Below, one piece after another: positions 8,899 to 16,602 of a stretch of DNA of 45,546 nt. The translations under genes were made by a program, and so were the position numbers. The first letter of the stretch is position 1; each line of letters opens with the position of its first letter. The notes below the pieces were generated by a model. The model was given only the letters and a program-made list of their open reading frames with translations, searched no databases and had not been told where the DNA came from. Source of the DNA: Roseomonas indoligenes (GTDB taxonomy: Bacteria > Pseudomonadota > Alphaproteobacteria > Acetobacterales > Acetobacteraceae); NCBI RefSeq assembly GCF_017813365.1, contig NZ_JAGIZA010000028.1, positions 1-45,546 of the forward strand, written 5' to 3'.

Positions 8899-9438
8899 AT
8901 GCACGCGCCCCGCAAAGGCAAGGCGCAGCCGATTCGGGCGCCCGAGGCCCGGGCCTTGCGGCGGGCCGCCGAGCCCCCGGCAGATCCGGGCGCGGCCCTG
9001 ATGGAGCGGCCGGGGGTCCTCGTCCGCCGGCTGCACCAGGTGCATTCCGCCATGTTCCAGGAGGAGACGGCGGGCTTCGGCGTGACCCCCGTGCAGTTCA
9101 GCCTGATGACCCTGCTGACGGAGCGGCCGGGGCTGGAGCAGGGCGCGGCCGCCGCCGGGCTGCGGCTGGACCGCTTCACCACGGCCGACGTGGTGCGGCG
9201 GCTGGAGGCGGCGGGGCTGCTGCGGACCCGGCCCGGGCAGGACCGCCGGGCCAAGGCCCTTTTCCTGACCCGCAAGGGCGCGCAGGTCTTTGCCTCCATG
9301 GGCGAGGCCGTCTCCCGCGCGCATGACCGGCTGGTGGAGCCCCTGCCCCCGGCCCGGCGCGGCACCTTCCTGCGCATGCTGCGCCAGTTGGTGGACCAGC
9401 ACGGCGCGGTCGGCGCGCCCTCACCGAAGGTGCGCTGA
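8899..9438 (+). CDS. MarR-family transcriptional regulator
   Basis: This 179-residue protein starts at ATG 8899, with GAGGGAG at 8881-8887; upstream in-frame codons encode Arg/Pro-rich sequence over the hairpins and are excluded. A basic N-terminal extension precedes the winged helix (about 60-150). The region has the MarR pattern GVTPVQFSLMTLL, a recognition helix around RLDRFTTADVVRRLEAAGLL, and a wing in RTRPGQDRRAKALFLT. MarR proteins usually repress nearby catabolic or efflux genes and are released by aromatic ligands. Neighbours are the Pot-type cluster upstream and the convergent 12-gene operon downstream. Its target cannot be told from sequence. Its stop abuts that of the convergent ferredoxin gene with no gap. 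Confidence 0.87.
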   Translation: MHAPRKGKAQPIRAPEARALRRAAEPPADPGAALMERPGVLVRRLHQVHSAMFQEETAGFGVTPVQFSLMTLLTERPGLEQGAAAAGLRLDRFTTADVVRRLEAAGLLRTRPGQDRRAKALFLTRKGAQVFASMGEAVSRAHDRLVEPLPPARRGTFLRMLRQLVDQHGAVGAPSPKVR

Positions 9439-9783
9439 TCAGCCCGCAGCCGGTTCCGGCGGGCGCTCGTCCGGCGGGGCGATGGATGTGACGAGGTCTC
9501 GCAGCAGCGGCTTGTTGGGCAGCGGGTCCAGCCGCATCTCCCGCGCCTCCAGCCGCACGGTGCAGGAATAGGCCACCTTGCCGTCCACCAGCAGCATGCA
9601 TTCCTTGCAGGCATTGGCGTTAAGGCAGGCGTAGCGCATCGCCAGCCCGGGATCGACGCGCTCCCTCACCCAGCGCAGCCCGTCCAGCACGGACTGCCCG
9701 TGCTCGAAGGGCACCTCGAAGCGGTCCCGCCGCGGCGCCTCTCCGGCGACGCCGCGATGGACGGAGAGGACGGCGACGCTCAT
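9439..9783 (-). CDS. [2Fe-2S] ferredoxin-like protein resembling the N-terminal half of SdhB/FrdB
   Basis: The 114-residue protein starts MSVAVLSVHRG; its ATG overlaps the flavoprotein stop (ATGA). The cysteines are C53, C59, C62 and C74 (C-x5-C-x2-C-x11-C, in ACLNANACKECMLLVDGK and AYSC). This is the [2Fe-2S] arrangement of succinate dehydrogenase/fumarate reductase iron-sulfur subunits. The C-terminal half of those subunits, which carries [4Fe-4S] and [3Fe-4S] clusters and the quinone contact, is absent: the protein ends soon after the plant-type ferredoxin fold. Coupling to the SdhA-like gene implies that it takes electrons from, or gives them to, that flavin. It is the last gene of the 12-gene operon. 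Confidence 0.85.
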   Translation of the reverse strand: MSVAVLSVHRGVAGEAPRRDRFEVPFEHGQSVLDGLRWVRERVDPGLAMRYACLNANACKECMLLVDGKVAYSCTVRLEAREMRLDPLPNKPLLRDLVTSIAPPDERPPEPAAG

Positions 9784-11492
9784 GCGGCCTCCGCGACGGG
9801 CTGGGAGGCCAGGCAAAGGCAGCCCCGTTCCAGCGCGACTGTCTGGTTGTGGGTCCAGGCGGCGTCGAGGCCGGGATGGTCCTCGCGCTGGTGGGCGCCG
9901 CGGCTCTCCGTACGGGCAGTGGCGGCCAGTACCACGGCCTGCGCCACCTGCAGCCCGGCCCGCAGGTCGAACCAGTCGGCCCGCGCCAGGTCGTGCGGCA
10001 GGGGTGCGCCGGCCGGCGCCTCGCCGAGTTCGGTGGCGAGGTCATCCAGGCGCCGCGCGGCGCGGGCCAGGCCGGCGGCGGTGCGGAAGGGCCCGACATC
10101 ATCGGCCATCACGGCCTGAAGCCGGTGGAACAGCGCGGCGGTGTTCCCGCCCGGCCGCGCTGGGCCGGTTCCGCCGGCGAGCGCCAGGGCGTCGCGGGCC
10201 GCGGCATCATTCCAGCCGGTGCCGTCCCGCGCCGCGATCGCGGCCGCCTCCCGCCCGGCGACGCGCCCGAAGGCCAGGGCCTCCGTGATCGCGTTGCCGG
10301 AGAGGCGGTTGGCGCCGTTGGCCCCGCCCACCGCCTCCCCGGCGGCGAGCAGGCCGGGGATGCCCGTGTGCATGGCCGGGTCCACCCGGATCCCGCCCAT
10401 GTGGTAGTGGGCGATCGGCGCCACCTCGACGGCGGTTTGCGTCAGGTCGATGCCGTTGGCGGCCAGACGGTCGATCACCGGGCCGAAATTCTCCCGCAGC
10501 ACGGCCTCCGGCACGTGCTGGAAGCTCAGCCAGGCCCCGCCGGAGGGAGAGCCGCGGCCGGCCGCCACCTCCCGCGTGATGGCATAGGTGGCCAGGTCGC
10601 GCGTGACGACGTAGCGGCCGCCATCGGGCGCGCCGTAGCGGTCGGTGAACTCTTCCATCGCCCCGTTCAGCAGCCGCCCGCCGAGCTTGTAGCGGAAGGG
10701 GTCCCACATGATCGGGTCCATGCCGATCATGCGCGGCGCGAGATGGCCGATCGGGAAGAACTGCACGAACTCCATGTCGATCAGCGTGGCGCCCGCGCGC
10801 AGCGCCAGGGCGTAGCCGTCCCCCGCCATGTTGGCGGAGGCGCTGTTGCGGCGGTACAGCCGGGTCAGCCCGCCGGTCGCGATAATCGTGGCGCCGGCGG
10901 CGATGCGGAGCGGCACGCCATGGGCAAGGTCCAGCGCCACCGCGCCCTGCACCCGGCCATCGGAGAGGACGAGGTCCGTCACCAGCACCTCCCCCATGCG
11001 GCGGATGCCGCCCTGGCGCTGGGCCTGGGTCCGCAGCGCGCGGGAGACGGCAGGGCCGGTGCTGAGGAAATCCACGTAGACGCAGCGCGGCCGGTCATGC
11101 CCGGGGGCCTGCACCTGGCGGATGCGGCCATCGCCGTGCCGTGCCCAGCCGGCCTTCCAGGCATCCATTTCCCGGATCACCTCCACCCCGTCCTCGCAGA
11201 GGAGGCGCGCAAGGCGCGGGTCGCAGAGGTCTCGGCCGGCGGCGAGGGTGTCGCGCAGGTGGTGGGCCGGGTCGTCCTCCGTCTCGCTGCCCAGCGCGGC
11301 GGCCACGGTCATCTGGGCCATGACGGTGGCGCCGCCACGGCCGACCAGGGAACGGTCGAGCAGCAGGACATCGGCGCCGCGCCGCGCCGCCTCGATCGCG
11401 GCGTAGAGCCCGGCGCCGCCCGCGCCGATGACGAGGACATCGGCCCGCAGCAGGGCCGCGTCGGGACGGCCGGACGGAATCGAGGCGGTCAC
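9780..11492 (-). CDS. FAD-dependent oxidoreductase, SdhA/FrdA/aspartate-oxidase superfamily
   Basis: This 570-residue protein starts at GTG 11492. The Rossmann dinucleotide motif is at 23-28 (VIGAGGAGLYAAIEAARRG). SdhA-family active-site and FAD motifs are AHYHMGGIRVD and GANGANRLSGNAITEALAFG. A C-terminal helical domain with ESRGAHQREDHP also matches SdhA. The segment after the first strand reads LVGRGGATVMAQM, where flavinylated SdhA proteins carry a His (SHTVAAQGG-like), so FAD is probably bound non-covalently, as in aspartate oxidase. No membrane anchor genes are nearby. With the small ferredoxin it likely forms a soluble two-subunit dehydrogenase or reductase acting on the pathway's carboxylate intermediate (inference). 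The substrate is not known. Confidence 0.88.
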   Translation of the reverse strand: MTASIPSGRPDAALLRADVLVIGAGGAGLYAAIEAARRGADVLLLDRSLVGRGGATVMAQMTVAAALGSETEDDPAHHLRDTLAAGRDLCDPRLARLLCEDGVEVIREMDAWKAGWARHGDGRIRQVQAPGHDRPRCVYVDFLSTGPAVSRALRTQAQRQGGIRRMGEVLVTDLVLSDGRVQGAVALDLAHGVPLRIAAGATIIATGGLTRLYRRNSASANMAGDGYALALRAGATLIDMEFVQFFPIGHLAPRMIGMDPIMWDPFRYKLGGRLLNGAMEEFTDRYGAPDGGRYVVTRDLATYAITREVAAGRGSPSGGAWLSFQHVPEAVLRENFGPVIDRLAANGIDLTQTAVEVAPIAHYHMGGIRVDPAMHTGIPGLLAAGEAVGGANGANRLSGNAITEALAFGRVAGREAAAIAARDGTGWNDAAARDALALAGGTGPARPGGNTAALFHRLQAVMADDVGPFRTAAGLARAARRLDDLATELGEAPAGAPLPHDLARADWFDLRAGLQVAQAVVLAATARTESRGAHQREDHPGLDAAWTHNQTVALERGCLCLASQPVAEAA

Positions 11493-11496
11493 GGCG

Positions 11497-12327
11497 TCAG
11501 GCCCTCAGCAGGCTTTCCGCGGCCGCGAGCAGCGCGCCGTCGGGGCGGCGCAGGTGATCCAGCACGCTGAAATGGTCCGCGCCCTCCACCGCCAGCAGCG
11601 GGCCGGGCGCCCCGGCCGCGGCGCGGCGGGCGTGGAACTCCTGGGATTGCCGCCGCAGCTCCGGCAGCTCCTCCGCGCCATAGGCGACGGTGATGGGCTT
11701 GGGGGAGACCGGCAGGAATTGCGGGGAGAAGGCGGCGATTTCCTCCGCGGTGAGCTGCAGCGCATCGTTCAGCCCCGTGCCCTGGATGGGGCCGAGGTCG
11801 TGGATGCCGGAGATCGCCAGCGCGGCGGTGACCGCCGGGTGGTCCGCCAGCAGCGCCGCCAAATGCCCGCCGGCCGACCAGCCGGAGAGGACCACCGGGC
11901 CGGCGATCCCCTTGGCCGGCCCGTTCGCCTGAAGCCAGTCCATCGCCTGCCGCATCTCCGCGGCGATGACGGTCATGCTCGCATCCGGCGCCAGGGTGTG
12001 GCTCGGCAGGGCGGCGGACCAGCCCCTGGCGAGCGCGCCCTCCACGATGCAGGTGAAGCGCTCGCGGCTGTTCCTCTGCCAGTAGCCGCCATGGATGAAG
12101 ACGAGGCAAGGGGCGTCCGCCCGTGCCGCCGGGAACAGGTCCCAGCCCTGGCGGGGCGTGCTGCCATAGAGCTGGTCCAGCCCCTCCGGCCGCGCGGCGC
12201 GCAACGTCGCGGAGGCGGCGGCCCATCCCTCGACCGTCTCGCTGCCCGTGGGAACGGCGGCGTTGTTGTTGTAGGCGGCGCTGAGGGTGGCGCGGTCCCA
12301 GCCACGCCAGGCGTTGCTGTCGGTCAT
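11497..12327 (-). CDS. Alpha/beta hydrolase, kynurenine-formamidase-like
   Basis: The 276-residue hydrolase starts MTDSNAWRGW, with GGGGGA upstream of the ATG at 12327. HGGYW (79-83) forms the oxyanion hole, as in the hormone-sensitive-lipase/BNA7-type group. The nucleophile elbow is GWSAGG (S151), and the late GADHF supplies the His. The N-terminal AAYNNNAAVP and the overall length resemble bacterial arylformamidase-like enzymes. Likely reaction: hydrolysis of an ester or N-formyl amide of a small substrate. It lies between the PhyH-type dioxygenase (17-base gap) and the flavoprotein (4-base gap) in the operon, so it probably acts on an intermediate between oxidation steps. Confidence 0.82.
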   Translation of the reverse strand: MTDSNAWRGWDRATLSAAYNNNAAVPTGSETVEGWAAASATLRAARPEGLDQLYGSTPRQGWDLFPAARADAPCLVFIHGGYWQRNSRERFTCIVEGALARGWSAALPSHTLAPDASMTVIAAEMRQAMDWLQANGPAKGIAGPVVLSGWSAGGHLAALLADHPAVTAALAISGIHDLGPIQGTGLNDALQLTAEEIAAFSPQFLPVSPKPITVAYGAEELPELRRQSQEFHARRAAAGAPGPLLAVEGADHFSVLDHLRRPDGALLAAAESLLRA

Positions 12328-12344
12328 CCGAGTCCCCCGTGCCG

Positions 12345-13172
12345 TCAGACCAGGCCTTGCTCGGCCGCCTGCTTGACCTCGCTGTTGCGATACCCCGCCC
12401 ACATCTTCTCAAGATAATCCAGGCACACGGGGTCGAGGTCCATGCGCGGCTCCGGGTCGCGGTCCCAGTGGCCGTGGCGGTCCTCGCCGCGCACCAGCAT
12501 GGCACCGCGGCGCCCGAGGGTGGAGCGGGTATGGGCGGGCATGAAGAAGAAGGCCACGCCCACACGGCGCTGGTCCGAGGGATTGGGCGCCGAGCAATGC
12601 GCCGTGCGCTCGTGGTGCAGGGAGAACTGCCCGGCGCGCAACTCCATGTTCACCGCCTCGCTCTCGTCGATGCCCTGGATGGACTGACCGCGCGCCAGGA
12701 GGTTCTGCGGGTCGTAGGTCTCCTCGTGCCGGAAGTCCGCCATCAGGTGGCTGCGCGGCAGCACGCGCAGGCAACCATTCGCCGTCATGCTCGGCGTCAG
12801 CGCGACCCAGGCTGTCACCTCCTCATGCGGGTCCAGTCCGTAATAGGCGGAGTCCTGGTGCCAGGAGACGAAGCGCGTGTCGTTCGCGCGCTTGGCGAAG
12901 ACGGAGGCGCCGAACAACAGGATGTCCGGGCCGATGAGGCTCTCCACCGCGTCGAGGATGCGCGGGTTGCGGCCCAGCGCGGTCATCCAGGGCGCCACCA
13001 CCTGCGCCTTGATCTTCAGGCGCAGCGTCGCGTCCGGGCCGAGCTTGCCGTCGTAGCTGTCCAGCGCCGCGAGGTTCGCTGCCGCCTCCTCCGGGCTGAT
13101 GGCGTCCAGAGGGTAGAGCCAGCCCTCGCGCCGGAAGTGCTCGACCTGCGCGGGGCTCAGGGAACCGGTCAT
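12345..13172 (-). CDS. PhyH (phytanoyl-CoA dioxygenase)-family Fe(II)/2OG oxygenase
   Basis: The 275-residue protein starts MTGSLSPAQVEHFRREGWLY, preceded by GAGGAGAG. Iron ligands are visible as WHQD (H105, D107) and AHCSAPN (H192), with a following Arg (R202/R203) for the 2-oxoglutarate carboxylate. The N-terminal LSPAQVEHFRREGWL is the usual PhyH opening. These enzymes hydroxylate or halogenate small molecules, often CoA esters, betaines or amino-acid derivatives. It follows livF by 19 bases. A second, unrelated 2OG-type oxygenase lies earlier in the same operon, so the pathway may include two separate hydroxylation or demethylation steps (inference). Confidence 0.88.
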   Translation of the reverse strand: MTGSLSPAQVEHFRREGWLYPLDAISPEEAAANLAALDSYDGKLGPDATLRLKIKAQVVAPWMTALGRNPRILDAVESLIGPDILLFGASVFAKRANDTRFVSWHQDSAYYGLDPHEEVTAWVALTPSMTANGCLRVLPRSHLMADFRHEETYDPQNLLARGQSIQGIDESEAVNMELRAGQFSLHHERTAHCSAPNPSDQRRVGVAFFFMPAHTRSTLGRRGAMLVRGEDRHGHWDRDPEPRMDLDPVCLDYLEKMWAGYRNSEVKQAAEQGLV

Positions 13173-13191
13173 GCGTGCTCTCCTCAGGGTG

Positions 13192-13911
13192 TCAGGCGGC
13201 GAAGGCGCGGCCGCCGAGATAGGCCTCGCGCACGTCGCTGCTCTCCAGCAGTTCGGTGCCGGTGCCGGCACGGACCACGCGGCCCGTCTCCATCAGGTAG
13301 GCGCGGTCGCAGAGGCTGAGCGCGGCCAGCGCGTTCTGCTCCACCATCAGCACCGTCAGCCCCTCGCGCCGGACCTCCTGCACGATGGAGAAGACCTGCT
13401 CGACGATGTTGGGCGCGAGGCCGAGGGAGGGCTCGTCGAACATCACTAGGCGGGGGCGCGACATCAGGGCGCGGGCGATGGCCAGCATCTGCTGCTCCCC
13501 GCCCGAGAGGGTGCCCGCCGCCTGGGCCGCGCGCTCCTTCAGCCGGGGGAAGCGCGCGTACATGGCCTCTAGGTCGGAGGCGATGCCCGCGCTGTCGGTC
13601 CGCAGCAGCGCGCCCATGGCGAGGTTCTCGCGCACGGAGAGGTGGGGGAAGACGCGCCGGCCCTCCGGGCAGTGGGCGATGCCGCGCTGCAGGATCTCGC
13701 GCGGCAAGAGGCCGGAGATCGGCTCGCCATCCCAGGTGATGCGGCCGGAGAGCGGGCGCAACAGCCCGCTGACCGTCTTCAGCGCCGTGGACTTGCCCGC
13801 GCCGTTGGCGCCGATGAGGCTGACCAGCTCGCCCTCGCGCAGCTCCAGCGAGACGCCCTTCAGCGCGGTGACGCGGCCATAGGCGACGGTGACGTCCTCA
13901 AGCCGCAGCAT
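13192..13911 (-). CDS. livF: Branched-chain amino acid-type ABC transporter ATPase LivF
   Basis: The 239-residue ATPase has Walker [10 protein letters not shown], signature [14 protein letters not shown], Walker [14 protein letters not shown] and H-loop VEQN in place of His, which is standard for Liv[17 protein letters not shown] is a LivF hallmark. The reading frame overlaps the end of livG by 14 bases. The gene set binding protein-livH-livM-livG-livF is complete. Because it is embedded among oxygenases and hydrolases, the substrate is more likely the pathway's own compound (carboxylate, amide or aromatic acid) than leucine. Confidence 0.95.
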   Translation of the reverse strand: MLRLEDVTVAYGRVTALKGVSLELREGELVSLIGANGAGKSTALKTVSGLLRPLSGRITWDGEPISGLLPREILQRGIAHCPEGRRVFPHLSVRENLAMGALLRTDSAGIASDLEAMYARFPRLKERAAQAAGTLSGGEQQMLAIARALMSRPRLVMFDEPSLGLAPNIVEQVFSIVQEVRREGLTVLMVEQNALAALSLCDRAYLMETGRVVRAGTGTELLESSDVREAYLGGRAFAA

Positions 13912-14689
13912 GGTGGCCCCCCAAGGGCGCGCCGCCGAGATAGGCGCGGATCACCTCCGGGTCCTGCCGGATGGTCTCGGGCGGGCCGTCGGCGATGATG
14001 CGGCCCTGATTCAGCACCACCACGCGGTCGGAGATGCGCATGACCATGGCCATGTCGTGCTCCACCAGCAGCACCGTGGTGCCGCGGTCCCTGAGCTGGC
14101 GGATCAGCGCCATGCACTCCGCGGTCTCGGATGGGTTCAGGCCGGCGGCTGGCTCGTCCAGCAGCAGGAGGCGCGGCGTGGCGGCCGCGGCGAGCGCGAT
14201 GCCCAGCCGCCGCTGCTCCCCATAGGCCAGGGAGTCCGCGCGCAGCCCGGCGCGGGCGGCGAGCCCGACGAAGTCCAGCATCGCCATGGCTTCCCCGCGC
14301 AGCAGCGCCTCCTCCCGCCGTGTGCCGGGCAGGGCGAGGAAGGCACCCAGCAGCCCGGACCGGCCGCGCAGGTGCAGGGCAGTCAGCGCGTTGTCGAAGA
14401 CCGTGCAGGCGCCGAAGATGCTGGTGCGCTGGAAGCTGCGGACGAGGCCGAGCGCCGCGATCCGCTCCGGCGAGAGGCCGATGATGTCCCGCCCGGCGAA
14501 GCGCACGGCGCCGCGGCGGGGCCGCATGTAGCCGGTGATGGCGTTGAAGGCCGTGGTCTTGCCCGCGCCGTTCGGCCCGATGAGGCTGACCACCTCGCCT
14601 TCGTTCACCATGAAGGAGAGGTCGGAGACGGCGACGAGGCCGCCGATCTGCACCATGACGTGCTCGACCTGGAGCAGGGGCACGGTCAT
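13898..14689 (-). CDS. livG: Branched-chain amino acid-type ABC transporter ATPase LivG
   Basis: This 263-residue ATPase begins MTVPLLQVEHVMVQIGGLVA; its ATG overlaps the livM stop (ATGA). It has Walker A GPNGAGKTT, Q-loop region RSFQRTSIFGACTVFDN, signature LAYGEQRRLGIALA, Walker B LLLLDEPAAGLNP and H-loop VEHDM, all typical of LivG. The frame stays open upstream to 15853, but that sequence is antisense-type Arg/Pro-rich and is not part of the gene. It partners with LivF to drive the LivH/LivM channel. Confidence 0.95.
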   Translation of the reverse strand: MTVPLLQVEHVMVQIGGLVAVSDLSFMVNEGEVVSLIGPNGAGKTTAFNAITGYMRPRRGAVRFAGRDIIGLSPERIAALGLVRSFQRTSIFGACTVFDNALTALHLRGRSGLLGAFLALPGTRREEALLRGEAMAMLDFVGLAARAGLRADSLAYGEQRRLGIALAAAATPRLLLLDEPAAGLNPSETAECMALIRQLRDRGTTVLLVEHDMAMVMRISDRVVVLNQGRIIADGPPETIRQDPEVIRAYLGGAPLGGHHAAA

Positions 14690-15729
14690 TCCGCCGCCTC
14701 CCGCGCCGCCGCGGCGGGAAGCACGACGCGCGCACGGCGCCCCGCGAGGAGCCCGGTGAAGGCGGGCACGATGCCGCGGGGCAGGAACATCACCAGCAGG
14801 ATCATCGCCAGCCCATAGGCGATCCACTGCGCCTCCGGCCGGGCGGCGCCGCGCAGCATGTCCGGCAGCAGGCCGAAGATCAGCCCGCCGACCACCGGCC
14901 CCCAGAGCGTGCCCTTGCCGCCGGTGACCACCATGATGACCATGGTGACGGTGTAGATGAACAGGAACACGTCCGGATCGATGATCCGGACGTAATGGGC
15001 GAAGAGGCTGCCCGCCGCGCCCGCGATGCCGGCGGAGACCACGGTCGCGATGACGAGGTAGTGGGTGACGCGGATACCGACGGAGCGCGCCAGCGTCTCG
15101 TTCTCCCGCAGCGCGACCAGGGCGCGCCCGATGCGGGAGCGGACGATCTGCCGCACGATGAGGAAGGCCAGCACAGCCACCCCGAGCACCAGCCAGTAGG
15201 TCTGCGGCTTGGAAGTGAGCTCCACCACGCCCTGCCCGGGCAGCCAGAGAGCGAAGGGCGGGATGCCCGTCAGCGCCATCGGGCCCTGCGTCAGCTCCAC
15301 CCAGTTGAGGGAGACCATGCGCAGCACCTGCGCGAAGCAAATGGTGATGATGACGAAGTAGGCGCCGCGGACGCGGAAGGCGAGGCGCCCCAGCAGCCAG
15401 CCGAACAGCCCGGCCACCACGACCGCGGAGAGGAAGCCGACCCAGACGGGCTGCGGGTCCAGCCGGAGGCGCAGGCCGAAGCCGATGGCGATGTCGAAGC
15501 CAAGGGTCGCCAGCGCACTGGCATAGGCGCCGAGCCCGAAGAAGGCGGCATGGCCGAGGCTGAGCTGCCCGGTATAGCCCAGCAGCAGGTTGAGGCTGAT
15601 GGCGCCGATGATGAAGATACCGGCCGAGGTCAGCACGGCCAGCAGGTAGGGATCGGGGAAGAGGAAGGGCACCGAGGCCATGGCGGCGGCGAAGCTCCAA
15701 CCCAGAAGCGGGGCCAGCACCGCGCTCAT
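14686..15729 (-). CDS. livM: Branched-chain amino acid-type ABC transporter permease LivM
   Basis: The 347-residue membrane protein starts MSAVLAPLLGWSFAAAMASV at an ATGA overlap with livH. LivM-type marks are LNLLLGYTGQLSLGHAAFFG, the cytoplasmic RSRIGRALVALRENE loop and VTGGKGTLWGPVVGG. About ten hydrophobic segments are evident. The Lys/Arg-containing tail ends EAAE. Together with LivH it forms the inner-membrane pore. Confidence 0.94.
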   Translation of the reverse strand: MSAVLAPLLGWSFAAAMASVPFLFPDPYLLAVLTSAGIFIIGAISLNLLLGYTGQLSLGHAAFFGLGAYASALATLGFDIAIGFGLRLRLDPQPVWVGFLSAVVVAGLFGWLLGRLAFRVRGAYFVIITICFAQVLRMVSLNWVELTQGPMALTGIPPFALWLPGQGVVELTSKPQTYWLVLGVAVLAFLIVRQIVRSRIGRALVALRENETLARSVGIRVTHYLVIATVVSAGIAGAAGSLFAHYVRIIDPDVFLFIYTVTMVIMVVTGGKGTLWGPVVGGLIFGLLPDMLRGAARPEAQWIAYGLAMILLVMFLPRGIVPAFTGLLAGRRARVVLPAAAAREAAE

Positions 15730-16598
15730 CCCACCCTCTCCTTCGCCGCGACCAGCCCCTGCGGCCGGATGGCGAGCACGAGGATGATGAGGAGGAAGCC
15801 GAAGGCGTCCCGGTACTCGGTGGAGAGGAAACCGCCGCCGAACTCCTCCACATAGCCCAGCGCGAAGCCGCCGATCACGGCACCCGGCAGGTTGCCCAGC
15901 CCGCCGAGGATGACGATGGCGAAGGCCTTCAGCCCAACCAGGTCGCCCATGGTAGGGGAGACCATGAAGACCGGCCCGAGCAGCGCACCCGCGGCCGCCG
16001 CAAGGCCGGAGCCAATGGCGAACGTGGCCGTGCCCACCCAGGCGACGCGCACGCCCATCAGCGCCGCCGTCTCCGGGTCCTGAAAGGTGGCGCGCATGGC
16101 GATGCCGGCGCGGGTGCGGTCCAGCAGGAACCAGAAGGCCAGGAGCAGCGCGACGGCGACGCCGAGCACGAAGAGGCGCAGCGGCAGGACGGAGACGGGG
16201 CCGAAGACCAGGGGCATGCCGTCGAAGGGGCTGGGAACGAGCTTCGCCACCCCGCCCCAGGCCCACATGCTGGCGTTCTGCAGCACCAGCGCGGCGCCGA
16301 TCATCGCCAGCATGACGGAATCGATGTCGGCACCCCGCAGCGGGCGCAGCAGCACGCGCTCGATCACCGCCCCCAGCGCCGCGCCGAGCAGCGCGGCGAG
16401 GAGGAGCGAGAGGTAGAAGTTCAGGCCCAGCAGCGAGACCAGCCCGTAGGCCATGTAGGCCCCGAAGGCGTAGAGCTCGCCATGCGTGAAGTTGACCACG
16501 CGCATGACGCCGAAGATCAGCGTCAGCCCGATCCCCAGCAGCGCATAGGTGCCGCCGAGGACCGTGCCGTTGACGAGGTGCTGAAGGGCCTGGTCCAT
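15726..16598 (-). CDS. livH: Branched-chain amino acid-type ABC transporter permease LivH
   Basis: The 290-residue permease has the LivH pattern GTYALLGIGLTLIFGVMRVVNFTHGE near the N-terminus (split here: GTYALLGIGL, then IFGVMRVVNFTHGE). It also has the RTRAGIAMRATFQDPETAAL cytoplasmic loop and ILGGLGNLPGAVIGG near the C-terminus. It starts 4 bases after the binding-protein gene stop, so the five transport genes are one translational block. Confidence 0.94.
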   Translation of the reverse strand: MDQALQHLVNGTVLGGTYALLGIGLTLIFGVMRVVNFTHGELYAFGAYMAYGLVSLLGLNFYLSLLLAALLGAALGAVIERVLLRPLRGADIDSVMLAMIGAALVLQNASMWAWGGVAKLVPSPFDGMPLVFGPVSVLPLRLFVLGVAVALLLAFWFLLDRTRAGIAMRATFQDPETAALMGVRVAWVGTATFAIGSGLAAAAGALLGPVFMVSPTMGDLVGLKAFAIVILGGLGNLPGAVIGGFALGYVEEFGGGFLSTEYRDAFGFLLIILVLAIRPQGLVAAKERVG

Positions 16599-16602
16599 GC
16601 CT

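Noticed and set aside
7324-9402. Long minus-strand open frame under the Pot-type ATPase and MarR genes
   Set aside because: Low-complexity composition, no domain motifs, and both plus-strand genes have full family signatures.
9849-11570. Long plus-strand open frame antisense to the SdhA-like gene
   Set aside because: Repetitive Gly/Arg/His-rich translation without motifs; the minus-strand gene is clearly real.
14690-15853. In-frame upstream extension of livG
   Set aside because: It overlaps livM in another frame and has no family similarity; LivG normally starts where MTVPLLQ begins.
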